Assembly (NCBI GenBank): GCA_963830545.1 | Contig: CAWHMK010000001.1 | Span: 1,612,001-1,676,000, forward strand | Direction: 5' to 3' | Source of the DNA: DATGJX01 sp963830545 | GTDB taxonomy: Bacteria > Vulcanimicrobiota > Vulcanimicrobiia > Vulcanimicrobiales > Vulcanimicrobiaceae | Length of the DNA stretch: 64,000 nucleotides | In this document: one piece after another, positions 36,950-45,806 of the stretch | How positions within the stretch are numbered: the first letter of the stretch is position 1 | Layout of the letters: each line of letters starts with the position of its first letter | The notes under the pieces: model-generated | Databases searched by the model: none | What the model was told of the DNA's origin: nothing | The model's input: only the letters and a program-made list of their open reading frames with translations | Program-made: the position numbers and the translations under genes

Positions 36950-37610
36950 AAACGCTGCCGCTGACCCGCGTGCCCAGATGACGTGCGGTCAGTAATTCCA
37001 CCACCGTCGCGTGCGCGATGCGTCCGTCGACGATGTTGGCTTGCGCAACTCCGCCTCGCACTCCGAGGGCTGCCGCGCGGATCGCAGCGCGCAAATCCGA
37101 GGGGACGCGAACGTCGTCCGAAATCGCGAGGGCTTCCGCGGGCGTGAGGTCCGTAATGAGCGCGGCAGTTTCGGGGTCCGTCACGCCGCCGAGAGCGTGA
37201 AAAAATATCGCGCGCACGGCATCGGTTGCGGTCGCGATTGCGCGGGCGACGTCGTCCGCCTCCACCACGCTGTCGCGCGGCGCGAAGACCGAGAAGGTCG
37301 TGGGCTCGATGACCGGTATGTAGCCGGCGCTGGTGAGGGTTTGCAGAATGCCGGTCTGCACGTTTCCGATGCCTGTCGGAGTGCCCGGCAACATCGCCGC
37401 ATCCGATCCGGAAAGTCCCACCGCGCTATTTCCGCTGCGATTGATGGCACGCACCAGGGCGCGCCCGGCGCGCGGCGTGGGAGCGACGACGATTGGGTGC
37501 ACGTCGCGCTGCGCCAGATACGCCAGATCGTCGAAAAACGTCGTGTGCTTGGCGAACGCCGTTTGTTCGTCCACCCGGACCACGAACGCTTTGCCGGCAA
37601 ACCCGTGCAT
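36933..37610 (-). CDS. N-acetylglutamate-kinase-like (amino acid kinase fold) protein, catalytic residues lost
   Basis: 225 residues aligned by eye with ArgB: SAVGLSGSDAAMLPG, IGNVQTGILQTLTSAGYIPV, a VEADDVARAIATATDAV segment in place of the NADxxA box, and the end NIVDGRIAHATVVELLTARH with LGTRVSG. The N-terminal phosphate loop (KxGG in kinases) reads VVRVDEQ, the GGG loop is APTP, and the late lysine of the GGMxxK box is absent. So catalysis is doubtful; a regulatory, ligand-binding role is possible. GGAGG lies 7 bases before ATG 37610 (4 before ATG 37613). It converges on, and overlaps by 17 bases, the M48 homolog and is divergent from the sigma factor. Confidence 0.65.
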   Translation of the reverse strand: MHGFAGKAFVVRVDEQTAFAKHTTFFDDLAYLAQRDVHPIVVAPTPRAGRALVRAINRSGNSAVGLSGSDAAMLPGTPTGIGNVQTGILQTLTSAGYIPVIEPTTFSVFAPRDSVVEADDVARAIATATDAVRAIFFHALGGVTDPETAALITDLTPAEALAISDDVRVPSDLRAAIRAAALGVRGGVAQANIVDGRIAHATVVELLTARHLGTRVSGSVFTGAA

Positions 37611-37702
37611 CATGCGACCTCCGTTACCTAGTGTATCGACCGCTTTCCCACAAAGATAACGCATTGGCGTTACATATCCGCTCGCTGCGGTGCTATAAGG
37701 AC

Positions 37703-38238
37703 ATGGTGGCTGTTACCGCACGCACCTGTTCGGCCGAGGTGGCTTTCGAGCGCCTCTTCGCTGAGGAGTATGGCCGCGTCGCGTCGGTTGCGTTTCGAAT
37801 AACGCGCGACGCGGGGAGGCTGAAGACGTCGCGCAGGAAGTCTTCTCGCAGTTCGCGCGCAGCCGGCGGCGCGACTTCGATAGTGCCGGCGCCTGGCTGT
37901 ATCGTGCTGCGGTGCACGCGGCCTTGAACGCAATGCGCGGTCGCAGGCGGCGAGTTCAACGCGAACGGCACGCGGACCGCCTGCAGCGGCCCCTCGCGGA
38001 CGCAACCGAAACCGACCCGTACGCCGCAACGGAGCGCGGTGCGGAAGGGGCGCAGGTTCGCGCCGCTCTGCTGCGCTTGCATTTCAAGGACGCCGAAATT
38101 CTCGCGTTGCGGTACGGAGGTCTGACGTACCGCGAAATAGCGCAAACCACCGGCATCGATGCCGCGCAGATCGGTACGCGGCTCTCGCGCGCGGAACGCG
38201 CGCTCAAACGGGAGATAGAACGTGAAGCATTTGAATAG
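37703..38238 (+). CDS. ECF-type RNA polymerase sigma factor, one frameshift
   Basis: About 178 residues once one G is added to the GGGG run near 37814, which gives RDAGEAEDVAQEVFSQFARS, the conserved region 2 sequence. Region 2 begins AFERLFAEEYGRVASVAFRI; region 4 is AEILALRYGGLTYREIAQTT followed by GIDAAQIGTRLSRAERALKR. Length 536 nt is 3n+2, consistent with one lost base. The GTG of the anti-sigma gene lies inside its end. It would direct expression of this operon and others in response to a signal sensed by the anti-sigma factor. Confidence 0.85.
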
Positions 38239-39304
38239 CGGCGACCTGCGCCGCATGATCGACGAACCGCAGGCGTTCAGTGATGAAACGCGCCGCCACG
38301 TAACGGCGTGCGATGAATGCCGCTCGCGAAGCGAGGACGTGCGTATCCACGCGGATCGCGCGGCCGGTGCGCTGGGCGGAACGATCGCCGCGGATGCGGC
38401 GGCGGCGTACCGTCGTCTTCAAGAGCGCACTGCGCCGGAACCGGCAATGAGGCGTTGGTATTCCACGGCTTTGGCCGGCGCGCTGGCGGCGGTATTCGCG
38501 ATCGCGCTGCTTTTCACGCCGCTGGGCGGATACGCGCGTTCGTTCCTGACGATATTCGAGCCGCAGCAATTTCAGCCCATCGAAATTTCTCGCGCGGATT
38601 TGCGCAGTCTGCACGTGCTGCCGCAGGCCGGCGACGTGGGCACGCAACGCGTCTTGCGTAAACCGCAAACGGTGAAGTTCGCAAGCATTGCGGCAGCGCA
38701 GCAGCACACGACGTTTGCGCTGCGCCGGCCGAACGTGCTGCCGCCGCGTTTCGACATTCATTCGTATTCGGTGATGTCGCCCGGCGCAATGTCGTTCACG
38801 TTCAGCGCGGCGAAGGCGCGTGCGTTTGAAAAACGCTCGCACAAGACGCTCGCGCCGATGCCGCCGGGGTTGGATGGGACCACCGTGTCGCTGCAAACCG
38901 GGCAAGTATTTCGAGCGCGTTACGATGCGGGGCAGCCCGGTGCTTCTCGCGGGAGCGATTCCGAATTCTTCGACCTGATCGAGGCCGCGGTTCCACGCGT
39001 TACCTCGAGCGGTGCTTCGCTCGACACGCTGGAACGGTATCTGCTTTCGATGCCGAACGTTTCTCCGAGCTTGGCCGCGCAGATACGCGCGCTCGGTGAT
39101 ATTCAAAATACGATTCCGGTGCCGGTCGTCATCGACAAACAGACCGCGCGCCACGTCACAGTCGACGGCGTGAACGGATTGGCGATCGGCGACAACACCG
39201 GCTTGGGCGCCGGCGTGATGTGGCAGAAGAACGGTTTGATTTACGTTGTGGCGGGCCCGCTTTCGATGAGCGAGGTGATGACCGTCGCGAATGGCCTCCG
39301 ATAG
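38222..39304 (+). CDS. Anti-sigma factor with zinc-binding N-terminus and one transmembrane helix
   Basis: 360 residues. The N-terminus has the ZAS signature H-x3-C-x2-C (His26, Cys30, Cys33 in RRHVTACDECR), a membrane helix at about 79-103 (ALAGALAAVFAIALLFTPLG), and a large extracytoplasmic part of ~255 residues that ends in a DUF4367-like fold (VNGLAIGDNTGLGAGVMWQK, LIYVVAG). The GTG at 38222 overlaps the sigma gene by 17 bases; the end overlaps the ABC gene by 14 bases. Expected to hold the sigma factor at the membrane until an external signal arrives. Confidence 0.8.
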   Translation: MKHLNSGDLRRMIDEPQAFSDETRRHVTACDECRSRSEDVRIHADRAAGALGGTIAADAAAAYRRLQERTAPEPAMRRWYSTALAGALAAVFAIALLFTPLGGYARSFLTIFEPQQFQPIEISRADLRSLHVLPQAGDVGTQRVLRKPQTVKFASIAAAQQHTTFALRRPNVLPPRFDIHSYSVMSPGAMSFTFSAAKARAFEKRSHKTLAPMPPGLDGTTVSLQTGQVFRARYDAGQPGASRGSDSEFFDLIEAAVPRVTSSGASLDTLERYLLSMPNVSPSLAAQIRALGDIQNTIPVPVVIDKQTARHVTVDGVNGLAIGDNTGLGAGVMWQKNGLIYVVAGPLSMSEVMTVANGLR

Positions 39305-41043
39305 CGTAATCGACGTTCACGGCCTGGAGAAAACGTACGGCCGCGTGCGCGCACTCGCGGGCCTCACGTTGCGCGTGCAGCGCGGTGAGATCTTCGGTTT
39401 TCTCGGCCCCAACGGAGCCGGAAAGACGACGTCGGTGAAATTGCTCGTCGGACTGGCTCGCCCAAGCGCCGGGCGTGGAACCGTTTTGGGTTACGATCTC
39501 GGCGAACGCCGCGCGCGCTCGCGATTGGGCTATCTGCCGGAGCTTTTCCGGTATCCGGATTGGCTTTCCGCGCGCGAAGTGCTGCAGTTTCACGGCCGTA
39601 TTTGCGGAACGCGCGTTTCGGTCCGCGAAATCGACGCGTGCCTCGAATTAGTTGGGCTGCTCGCGCGCGCCGGCGATCGCGTCGGCACGTTTTCGAAGGG
39701 TATGCAGCAGCGTTTGGGGCTTTCCGTTGCGCTTCTCGCGCGACCCGAACTGGTGATATTGGACGAACCGACGTCCGCGCTCGACCCGTCCGGCCGGCTC
39801 GAAGTGCGCGAAATTTTGCGGCGTTTGCGTGCCGACGGATCGACCGTGTTCCTCAATTCGCATCTGCTCACCGAAGTAGAACACGTGTGCAATCGAATCG
39901 CTATCGTAACGAAAGGCCGCGTGGTCGCGCAGGGAACTATCGGCGAGATCCTCGGAGCGCAAAGCGCGGTCCGGATACGCGCGCGGGCGAACGGCGTTCC
40001 CCTTCGGAACGTTTTGGAACCGTTCGGTTCGATCGAAAGCGAAGCGGATTCAATCCTCGTGCGCGGCGTTGAAACGGATCGCGTTCCGCAACTCGTGCAT
40101 GCACTGGTCCACGCCAACGCTGCGATTTTCTCGGTCGAACCCTTGACTGCAACCTTGGAAGAACGTTTCTTGGAGCTCGACGAGCGAACGCGGCCGATGA
40201 TCGACGTTGCCTTCCTCACGCTCAAAGAATTGGCCCGGCGGCGCTTCGTCGGCGGAGCGGCCGCGGCAACCGCGCTGCTCGTTGCCGTAACCGGGTGGGG
40301 GTTCTTTTACTTGCCGCGGATCAGAAACCACGGCGCGCCGATTTCACATCTCGAAGTGTTGACCATGACGTCGGTGCTGCTGATCTTGATCTCGTACCTG
40401 TTCAGTTTTTTGCTGGCGATGGCCGCGGTCTTCATTGCGGCTCCCTCGATTGCGGGCGACATCGAGACGGGCGTTCTGCTGCCCGTCCTCACGCGGCCTA
40501 TAATGCGTTGGGCGATTCTCTGCGGGAAAGCTCTTGCGTTCGCAGCGGCGCTAATCGCATACACGGCGGTAACGGGCATTTGCGAATTCGCGGTCGTGCG
40601 AGCGGCAACGGGGTATCTGCCGCCGCATCCGGTCATCATGCTCGCCTTTCTCGCGCTATCCGGAATTGTGATGGCGCTGCTCGCAACTCTTGCTCGGAAC
40701 GCGCATGCCGGCGCTCGCCGCGAGTATCGTTGCGATGGGGTTTTTCATCGTCGCGCGCCTCGGCGGCATCGCGCAGAGCATCGGACTGCACTACGGAAAT
40801 CAAACGGTCACGGGCGCAGGCACGATCACGCAGTTGCTTTTACCGAGCGACGCGATGTGGCAAGCGGCGCTCTTCCGGTTAGAACCGGCCGGCATGATTG
40901 CCGGGCTCGGCAACACTCACGAATGGGCGGGGCCGTTCTTCATCCTCTCGCCGCCGCCCCTTTCGATGCTGCTCTGGACGCTCGCATGGATCGCCGTCAT
41001 CGCCCTACTTTCGGCCCGCAGCTTCGAACTGCGCGATCTGTAG
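39291..41043 (+). CDS. ABC-2 type exporter: ATPase and permease in one frame, one frameshift
   Basis: Residues 1-~303 are an ABC ATPase (Walker A GPNGAGKTT, signature TFSKGMQQRLGLSVALLAR, Walker B LVILDEPTSALDP). Then, without a stop, MIDVAFLTLKELARRRF begins a membrane protein with six or so helices (LILISYLFSFLLAMAAVFIA, IMLAFLALSGIVMALLATL and others). The junction reads GATGATC, the usual ATGA overlap of two genes, so the fusion may be real or may come from one lost or gained base. A second break at ~40690-40705 moves the last third to GTRMPALAASIVAMGFFIVA and the stop at 41043. Likely exports a compound under control of the ECF sigma factor. Confidence 0.75.
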
Positions 41044-41053
41044 CCCGCGTTTC

Positions 41054-41120
41054 CATCGTGAGCTCGTCAAACGGCTTGTCATCGTGAGCTTGTCGAACGA
41101 CCCCGAGCCAGTCGAGGGGG
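41054..41120. repeat. Intergenic repeat: two 20-bp direct units plus an imperfect hairpin
   Basis: CATCGTGAGCTCGTCAAACG at 41054-41073 and CATCGTGAGCTTGTCGAACG at 41080-41099 agree at 18 of 20 positions and are followed by CCCCGAGCCAGTCGAGGGG (41101-41119), an imperfect hairpin. It lies between two convergent genes and resembles interspersed TTCGACAAGCTCA-type repeats known from many GC-rich genomes. It could act as a bidirectional terminator. Confidence 0.6.
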
Positions 41121-41128
41121 TTTCCGGT

Positions 41129-41680
41129 TCAGGCTATCTCAAGATTGTTGACGAACTGCATTGCCGGATCGATTCCATCGTCGAGCCAGCGCCCAGCCGC
41201 CGTCGCCGCGGCGTCGATCACGTCCGGCAAACGCGAAAGTTCCTGCGGGCTGAACGGGCTCAGGACGTGATCGATGCTGTCGTATTCGGGACGTCCGACG
41301 CCGACGCGGATGCGTGGGAAGCCATCGCCCATCGTCGCAATGATCGAGCGCATCCCGTTGTGGCCGCCGTGACCTCCGAACGGCCGCATGCGGATGCGTC
41401 CGAACGGCAGATCCATCTCGTCGTAAATAACGAGCAGTGCCTCGGGCGGCGTACGATACCAGGAAGCGAGAATTCGCAGCGGCACGCCGCTGTTGTTCAT
41501 GTACGATTGCGGTTGAACCAATACGACTTTGCGCGCGGAATCGTATGCCTGCCGTGCGGCGTCTTTGGTTTTCCAGTTTTGAATATTCATTCGACGCGCG
41601 AGCTCGTCGACGACTAAAAACCCGACGTTGTGCCGGGTGCGTTCGTATTTTGCGCCGGGGTTGCCGAGGCCGGCCACCAT
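41129..41680 (-). CDS. pth: Peptidyl-tRNA hydrolase
   Basis: Frees tRNAs from stalled peptidyl-tRNA. 183 residues. VAGLGNPGAKYERTRHNVGF holds the catalytic histidine; PQSYMNNSGVPLR and the HGGHNGMRSI box are intact. Last gene of the conserved order prs-rplY-pth, 26 bases after rplY. Confidence 0.96.
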   Translation of the reverse strand: MVAGLGNPGAKYERTRHNVGFLVVDELARRMNIQNWKTKDAARQAYDSARKVVLVQPQSYMNNSGVPLRILASWYRTPPEALLVIYDEMDLPFGRIRMRPFGGHGGHNGMRSIIATMGDGFPRIRVGVGRPEYDSIDHVLSPFSPQELSRLPDVIDAAATAAGRWLDDGIDPAMQFVNNLEIA

Positions 41681-41706
41681 GCGGACGGCCTCGACGGGTT
41701 TTTGCG

Positions 41707-42360
41707 CTATTCGGAGGCTCCTTCGCCTTCCACTTTGCCGATGACTTCGGGCTGCGCTTGTTCGGCCGGCGTTCCCGCTTCCGCCTCTTCGAGCGCGCGC
41801 GCGGTCTTCGACGATTCGACCGTTACGACGATCGTGTCTGCGGGCGTGAGCAGTTTGAAACCGGCCGGCAGTTGTACTTCGCCGGCGGTAACGTGCTGAT
41901 GGATGCCGAGTTCGGTGACGTCGACTTCCAAATGCTCGGGCAATTTGTTCGCCGGGCCTTCGACGTCGAGTTCGTAGATGATGACGTCCATGACGCCGCC
42001 GAAATTCCGCACGCCGTCAGCCGAACCGGTGGTGATAAGCGGTACCTTCGTGTGCACGTTTTCGGTCGCCGTAACGCGCTGCAGGTCGACGTGAACCGGT
42101 TTACGAGAAACCGGATCGATCTGAACCTCGCGCAGGAGCGCCGTTTCGAACTTCTTGCCGCCCAGACGCAGTTCGATGAGGCCGCTGTGCGCGCCGTTGT
42201 GCAGCAAATCGCTCAGCGTACGCATTTCGACCGCGATCGATTCGCTCGAGCCGTGTCCGTATAAGACCCCCGGGACTTTTCCTTGGTGCCGCAAAGCGCG
42301 CGCTTTGGTGGTGCCCGCGCCTTCGCGGCGTTCGATGGTCAATGAAAGCTGTTGTGCCAT
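41707..42360 (-). CDS. rplY: 50S ribosomal protein L25/general stress protein CTC
   Basis: Binds 5S rRNA. 217 residues: N-terminal L25 domain (GAGTTKARALRHQGKVPGVLYG, VQIDPVSRKPVHVDLQRV) plus the C-terminal TL5/CTC beta domain (VPLITTGSADGVRNFGGVMD, ADTIVVTV) and an acidic tail. Sits between prs (15 bases upstream) and pth. Confidence 0.96.
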   Translation of the reverse strand: MAQQLSLTIERREGAGTTKARALRHQGKVPGVLYGHGSSESIAVEMRTLSDLLHNGAHSGLIELRLGGKKFETALLREVQIDPVSRKPVHVDLQRVTATENVHTKVPLITTGSADGVRNFGGVMDVIIYELDVEGPANKLPEHLEVDVTELGIHQHVTAGEVQLPAGFKLLTPADTIVVTVESSKTARALEEAEAGTPAEQAQPEVIGKVEGEGASE

Positions 42361-42375
42361 GTTTTTCCTTATAAG

Positions 42376-43428
42376 TTACGAGACGACGACCGGTTCCGGA
42401 ATCAGCGGCGCGTCACTCATTTTTTTTTCCGGTTCCTCGGTGAAGAGTTCCGAGACCGACCGGTTGGTCGTGATACGGTTGATTGCATCTGCGAACGTCT
42501 GCGCTATCGAGAGCTGCACGAACTTGGGATGCTCCAGGATTGCGTCCGGGAACGGAACCGTGTTCGTGACGACTACGCGCTCGATGGCCGAATCTTCCAG
42601 CACGCGGATCGCTTCGCCGGCGAAGATGCCGTGGGAGGCGACCGTGTACACGTGCGTCGCACCGCGCACCAGAATCGCTTCGGCGGCTTTGGCCAGCGTG
42701 CCGCCCGTCGAGATCATGTCGTCCACCACCACAGCAACTTTGCCTCGAACGTCGCCGACGATGTCGGTCACTTCCGAAACGTCCGGCTCGGGACGGCGTT
42801 TGAATACGATCGCGAGCGAGCTGTTCAGACGCTTCGCGAAGAGTTCGGCGCGGTGCACGCCGCCGGCATCCGGCGAAACGACGACGATGCGGTCGTCGCA
42901 GAGCCCTTCCTTCTTGAGAAAGTTGCACAGCGTGGGCATCGCCATCAAATTGTCGACCGGCCCCTCGAAAAAGCCCTGGATCTGCGCGGCGTGCAAGTCC
43001 ATCGTCACCATGCGTTTGGCGCCGGCGACTTTGAGCATGTTCGCGACGACCTTCGCGGAGATCGGCTCGCGCCCGGTCGTCTTCTTGTCTTGCTTTGCGT
43101 AACCGTAGTAAGGGATCACCGCGGTGATGCGGGCCGCCGAGGCGCGTTTGAGCGCGTCGATCATCAGCAGCAGTTCCATCATCGAGTCGTTGACGCCGTT
43201 TCCGTTGGGTGCTTTGCAGAGGGACTGCACCACGAAGACCTCGGACCCGCGCACGTTCTCGCCGATCTGAACGCGCGTTTCCTCGTTCTTGAATTTGGAG
43301 ACCAGCGCTTTGCCGACGTGCAGCTTGAGCCGCTTGGCAATTTCTTCGGCCAGCTGGTGATTCGAGTTGCCGCTAAAAACTAACGGGTTGTGGCTCAACG
43401 GGGTGATCTCCAAGGCGAGGGCGGGCAC
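42376..43428 (-). CDS. prs: Ribose-phosphate pyrophosphokinase
   Basis: Makes PRPP from ribose-5-phosphate and ATP for nucleotides, histidine and tryptophan. 350 residues with a slightly longer C-terminus than usual. LVFSGNSNHQLAEEIAKRL at the start, VIPYYGYAKQDKKTTGREPI, DLHAAQIQGFF and the PRPP loop VAVVVDDMISTGGTLAKAAE are intact. The residues before SHNPLVFSG are not conserved, so the start may be a few codons later. Divergent from uvrB. Confidence 0.95.
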   Translation of the reverse strand: MPALALEITPLSHNPLVFSGNSNHQLAEEIAKRLKLHVGKALVSKFKNEETRVQIGENVRGSEVFVVQSLCKAPNGNGVNDSMMELLLMIDALKRASAARITAVIPYYGYAKQDKKTTGREPISAKVVANMLKVAGAKRMVTMDLHAAQIQGFFEGPVDNLMAMPTLCNFLKKEGLCDDRIVVVSPDAGGVHRAELFAKRLNSSLAIVFKRRPEPDVSEVTDIVGDVRGKVAVVVDDMISTGGTLAKAAEAILVRGATHVYTVASHGIFAGEAIRVLEDSAIERVVVTNTVPFPDAILEHPKFVQLSIAQTFADAINRITTNRSVSELFTEEPEKKMSDAPLIPEPVVVS

Positions 43429-43491
43429 GGCTGGAGTTCCCGTGGCCGCATGCGCAACCCTACTCGCCTCTTCGGGGTACCTTTCCTATGC

Positions 43492-45538
43492 ATGGCCCAG
43501 AAGTTTGAACTCGTCGCGCCCTTCGCGCTCGCGGGCGACCAGCCCAAGGCAACCCAGGAGCTGGGCGAGGGCCTCGCGCGCGGCGATCGGGCGCAGACCA
43601 TGCTGGGCGTGACCGGCAGCGGCAAGACGCTCGCCATGGCCCGCATCATCGAATTGACGCAGAAGCCGACTCTGGTTCTGTCCCACAACAAGACGCTGGC
43701 CGCGCAGTTGTGCGCCGAATTCCGGGAGTTCTTTCCCAAGAACGCGGTCGAGTATTTCGTTTCGTACTTCGATTATTATCAGCCCGAGGCGTACATCGCG
43801 CACACGGACACGTACATCGAAAAAGACAGGCTCGATCAACGACGAGATCGAACGGCTGCGGCACTCGGCGACGCAGTCGCTGCTGACCCGGCGCGATACC
43901 CTCATCGTGGCGTCGGTCTCATGCATCTATGGTTTGGGGTCGCCTTCGGATTACCAGGAAATGTCGGTGAAGCTGCGCTTGGGCGAGCATCTCGACCGCG
44001 ACGCGCTGCTGCGCAAGCTCGTGGACATGCAATATCGCCGCAACGACATCAACATGGTGCGCGGCACGTTTCGCGTGCGCGGAGATACGCTCGAATACAT
44101 GGGCGTCGACGAGGAACTCGTCCATCGCATCGAATTCTTCGGCGACGAAATCGACGCCATCAACGTGGTCAACATCATGACCGGCGAATATGTCGAGAGC
44201 AAGGACGAGCTGCTGATCTTCCCGGCCAAGCATTTCATCACGCCGGACGAGAAGATGCGCCGCGCCGTCGTTTCGATCGAATCCGAACTCCAGGAACGCC
44301 TGAAAGTTTTCAAGGAGAACGGCAAACTCCTCGAGACGCAGCGGCTGGAGATGCGCACGCGATACGACCTGGACATGCTGCGCGAAGTCGGCTACTGCAA
44401 CGGCATCGAGAACTACTCGCGGCACTTGACGGGACGCGAACCCGGCTCGACGCCGTGGTGCCTGCTCGATTTCTTTCCGAAGGACTGGCTGCTCTTCATC
44501 GACGAGTCCCACGTAACGCTGCCGCAAGTACACGCGATGTACGGCGGCGATCGATCGCGCAAACTTTCGCTTGTCGAGCACGGTTTCCGGCTTCCGAGCG
44601 CGCTGGACAACCGTCCGCTGACGTATGACGAATTCGAAGACCACATCAATCAAGTGATCTACGTCTCGGCGACGCCGAGCACGTACGAAATCGGACGCAG
44701 CAGCCAGGTCGCGGAGATGATCATTCGCCCCACGGGCCTGGTCGATCCGGAAGTCGACGTCCGTCCGACGCGCAATCAGGTCGACGATCTCATGGAAGAG
44801 ATTCGCTTGCGCGCAGAACGCAAAGAACGCGTCCTCGTCACCACGCTGACGAAAAAAATGGCGGAAGATTTGACCGACTTCCTCATCGAGATGAATTTCA
44901 AAGTGCGCTATTTGCACAGCGAGGTGGACACCCTCGAGCGCGTGGCGATTCTGCGCGATTTGCGGCTCGGCGTATTCGACGTTCTGGTAGGCATCAATCT
45001 GCTTCGCGAGGGTCTGGATTTGCCGGAAGTCTCGCTCGTCGGAATCCTCGATGCCGACAAGGAGGGCTATCTGCGCAGCGGCACCTCGCTCATTCAAACG
45101 ATCGGCCGCGCCGCGCGTCACGTCGAAGGCAAGGTGATCATGTATGCCGATGCCGTCACCGAATCGATGGCGCGAGCGATCGGCGAGACGCGACGCCGGC
45201 GCGAACGGCAAGTGGCGTACAACGCCGAACACGGTATCGAACCGCGCAGCGTGCGCAAGGAAGTGCGTGACATTCTAAGCATGGTGGGCGCGACGGAAGA
45301 AGCGCAAGCCGATATCCGGCGCGAAAAACTGCCGCGCGACGTCGCCATGCGCATGGCGAGTGAAATCGAAAAGAAGATGCGCGAATATGCCGCCAACCTC
45401 GAATTCGAAAAGGCCGCAGCTCTGCGTGACGAACTGATCGAACTGCGCAAGCAGATCGGCGGCAACGAATCGGTACTGTTCCAAGGAAAAGCGCCGAAAA
45501 TTTTCGAGCACGCGCTCAAGGAATTAGTCGGCAGTTAG
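43492..45538 (+). CDS. uvrB: Excinuclease ABC subunit B, one frameshift
   Basis: Damage-verifying helicase-like subunit of nucleotide excision repair. MLGVTGSGKTLAMARI (Walker A), the beta-hairpin region YFVSYFDYYQPEAYI, DWLLFIDESHVTLPQ, and the C-terminal UVR domain (ANLEFEKAAALRDELIELR) are present. One extra G at 43829-43830 breaks the frame. Removing it restores EKDSSINDEIERLRHSATQS, the exact UvrB consensus, and 682 codons. Two overlapping fragments would otherwise be predicted. An essentially universal repair gene 5 kb from uvrA. Confidence 0.95.
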
Positions 45539-45556
45539 CGCGAACGCACGATCGAC

Positions 45557-45805
45557 GTGGCCAAACGCGAATTCGCTCCCGCGTTCCGTACTTTCGTCAA
45601 CAAGAACATCACGTCGGTCGAGCAGATCGAAGTGTTGCTCATCTTGCACGCCAATCCTGACCGCGTATGGAACGTCGCCGAGATCACCTTTGTTGAAACG
45701 CTCCAGGAGGTATTGCTGCTCTCCCTCTACATCGTCCGCCTCATCACGTTCTTGCTGATCATCGTGGCCATCGTCGACAAGAACCGCAGCGCAGTGCACC
45801 GCTGA
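45557..45805 (+). CDS. Small membrane protein, 82 aa, with helix-turn-helix-like N-terminus
   Basis: GTG start at 45557, 18 bases after uvrB. The first ~40 residues (NITSVEQIEVLLILHANPDR then VWNVAEI) look like the first helices of a winged-helix domain. The rest is a single hydrophobic helix (LSLYIVRLITFLLIIVAIVD) ending DKNRSAVHR. I do not recognise the family. A hidden frameshift joining two unrelated ends is possible given how common such errors are here. Its stop adjoins the start of the GH38 gene. Confidence 0.5.
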   Translation: MAKREFAPAFRTFVNKNITSVEQIEVLLILHANPDRVWNVAEITFVETLQEVLLLSLYIVRLITFLLIIVAIVDKNRSAVHR

Positions 45806-45806
45806 C

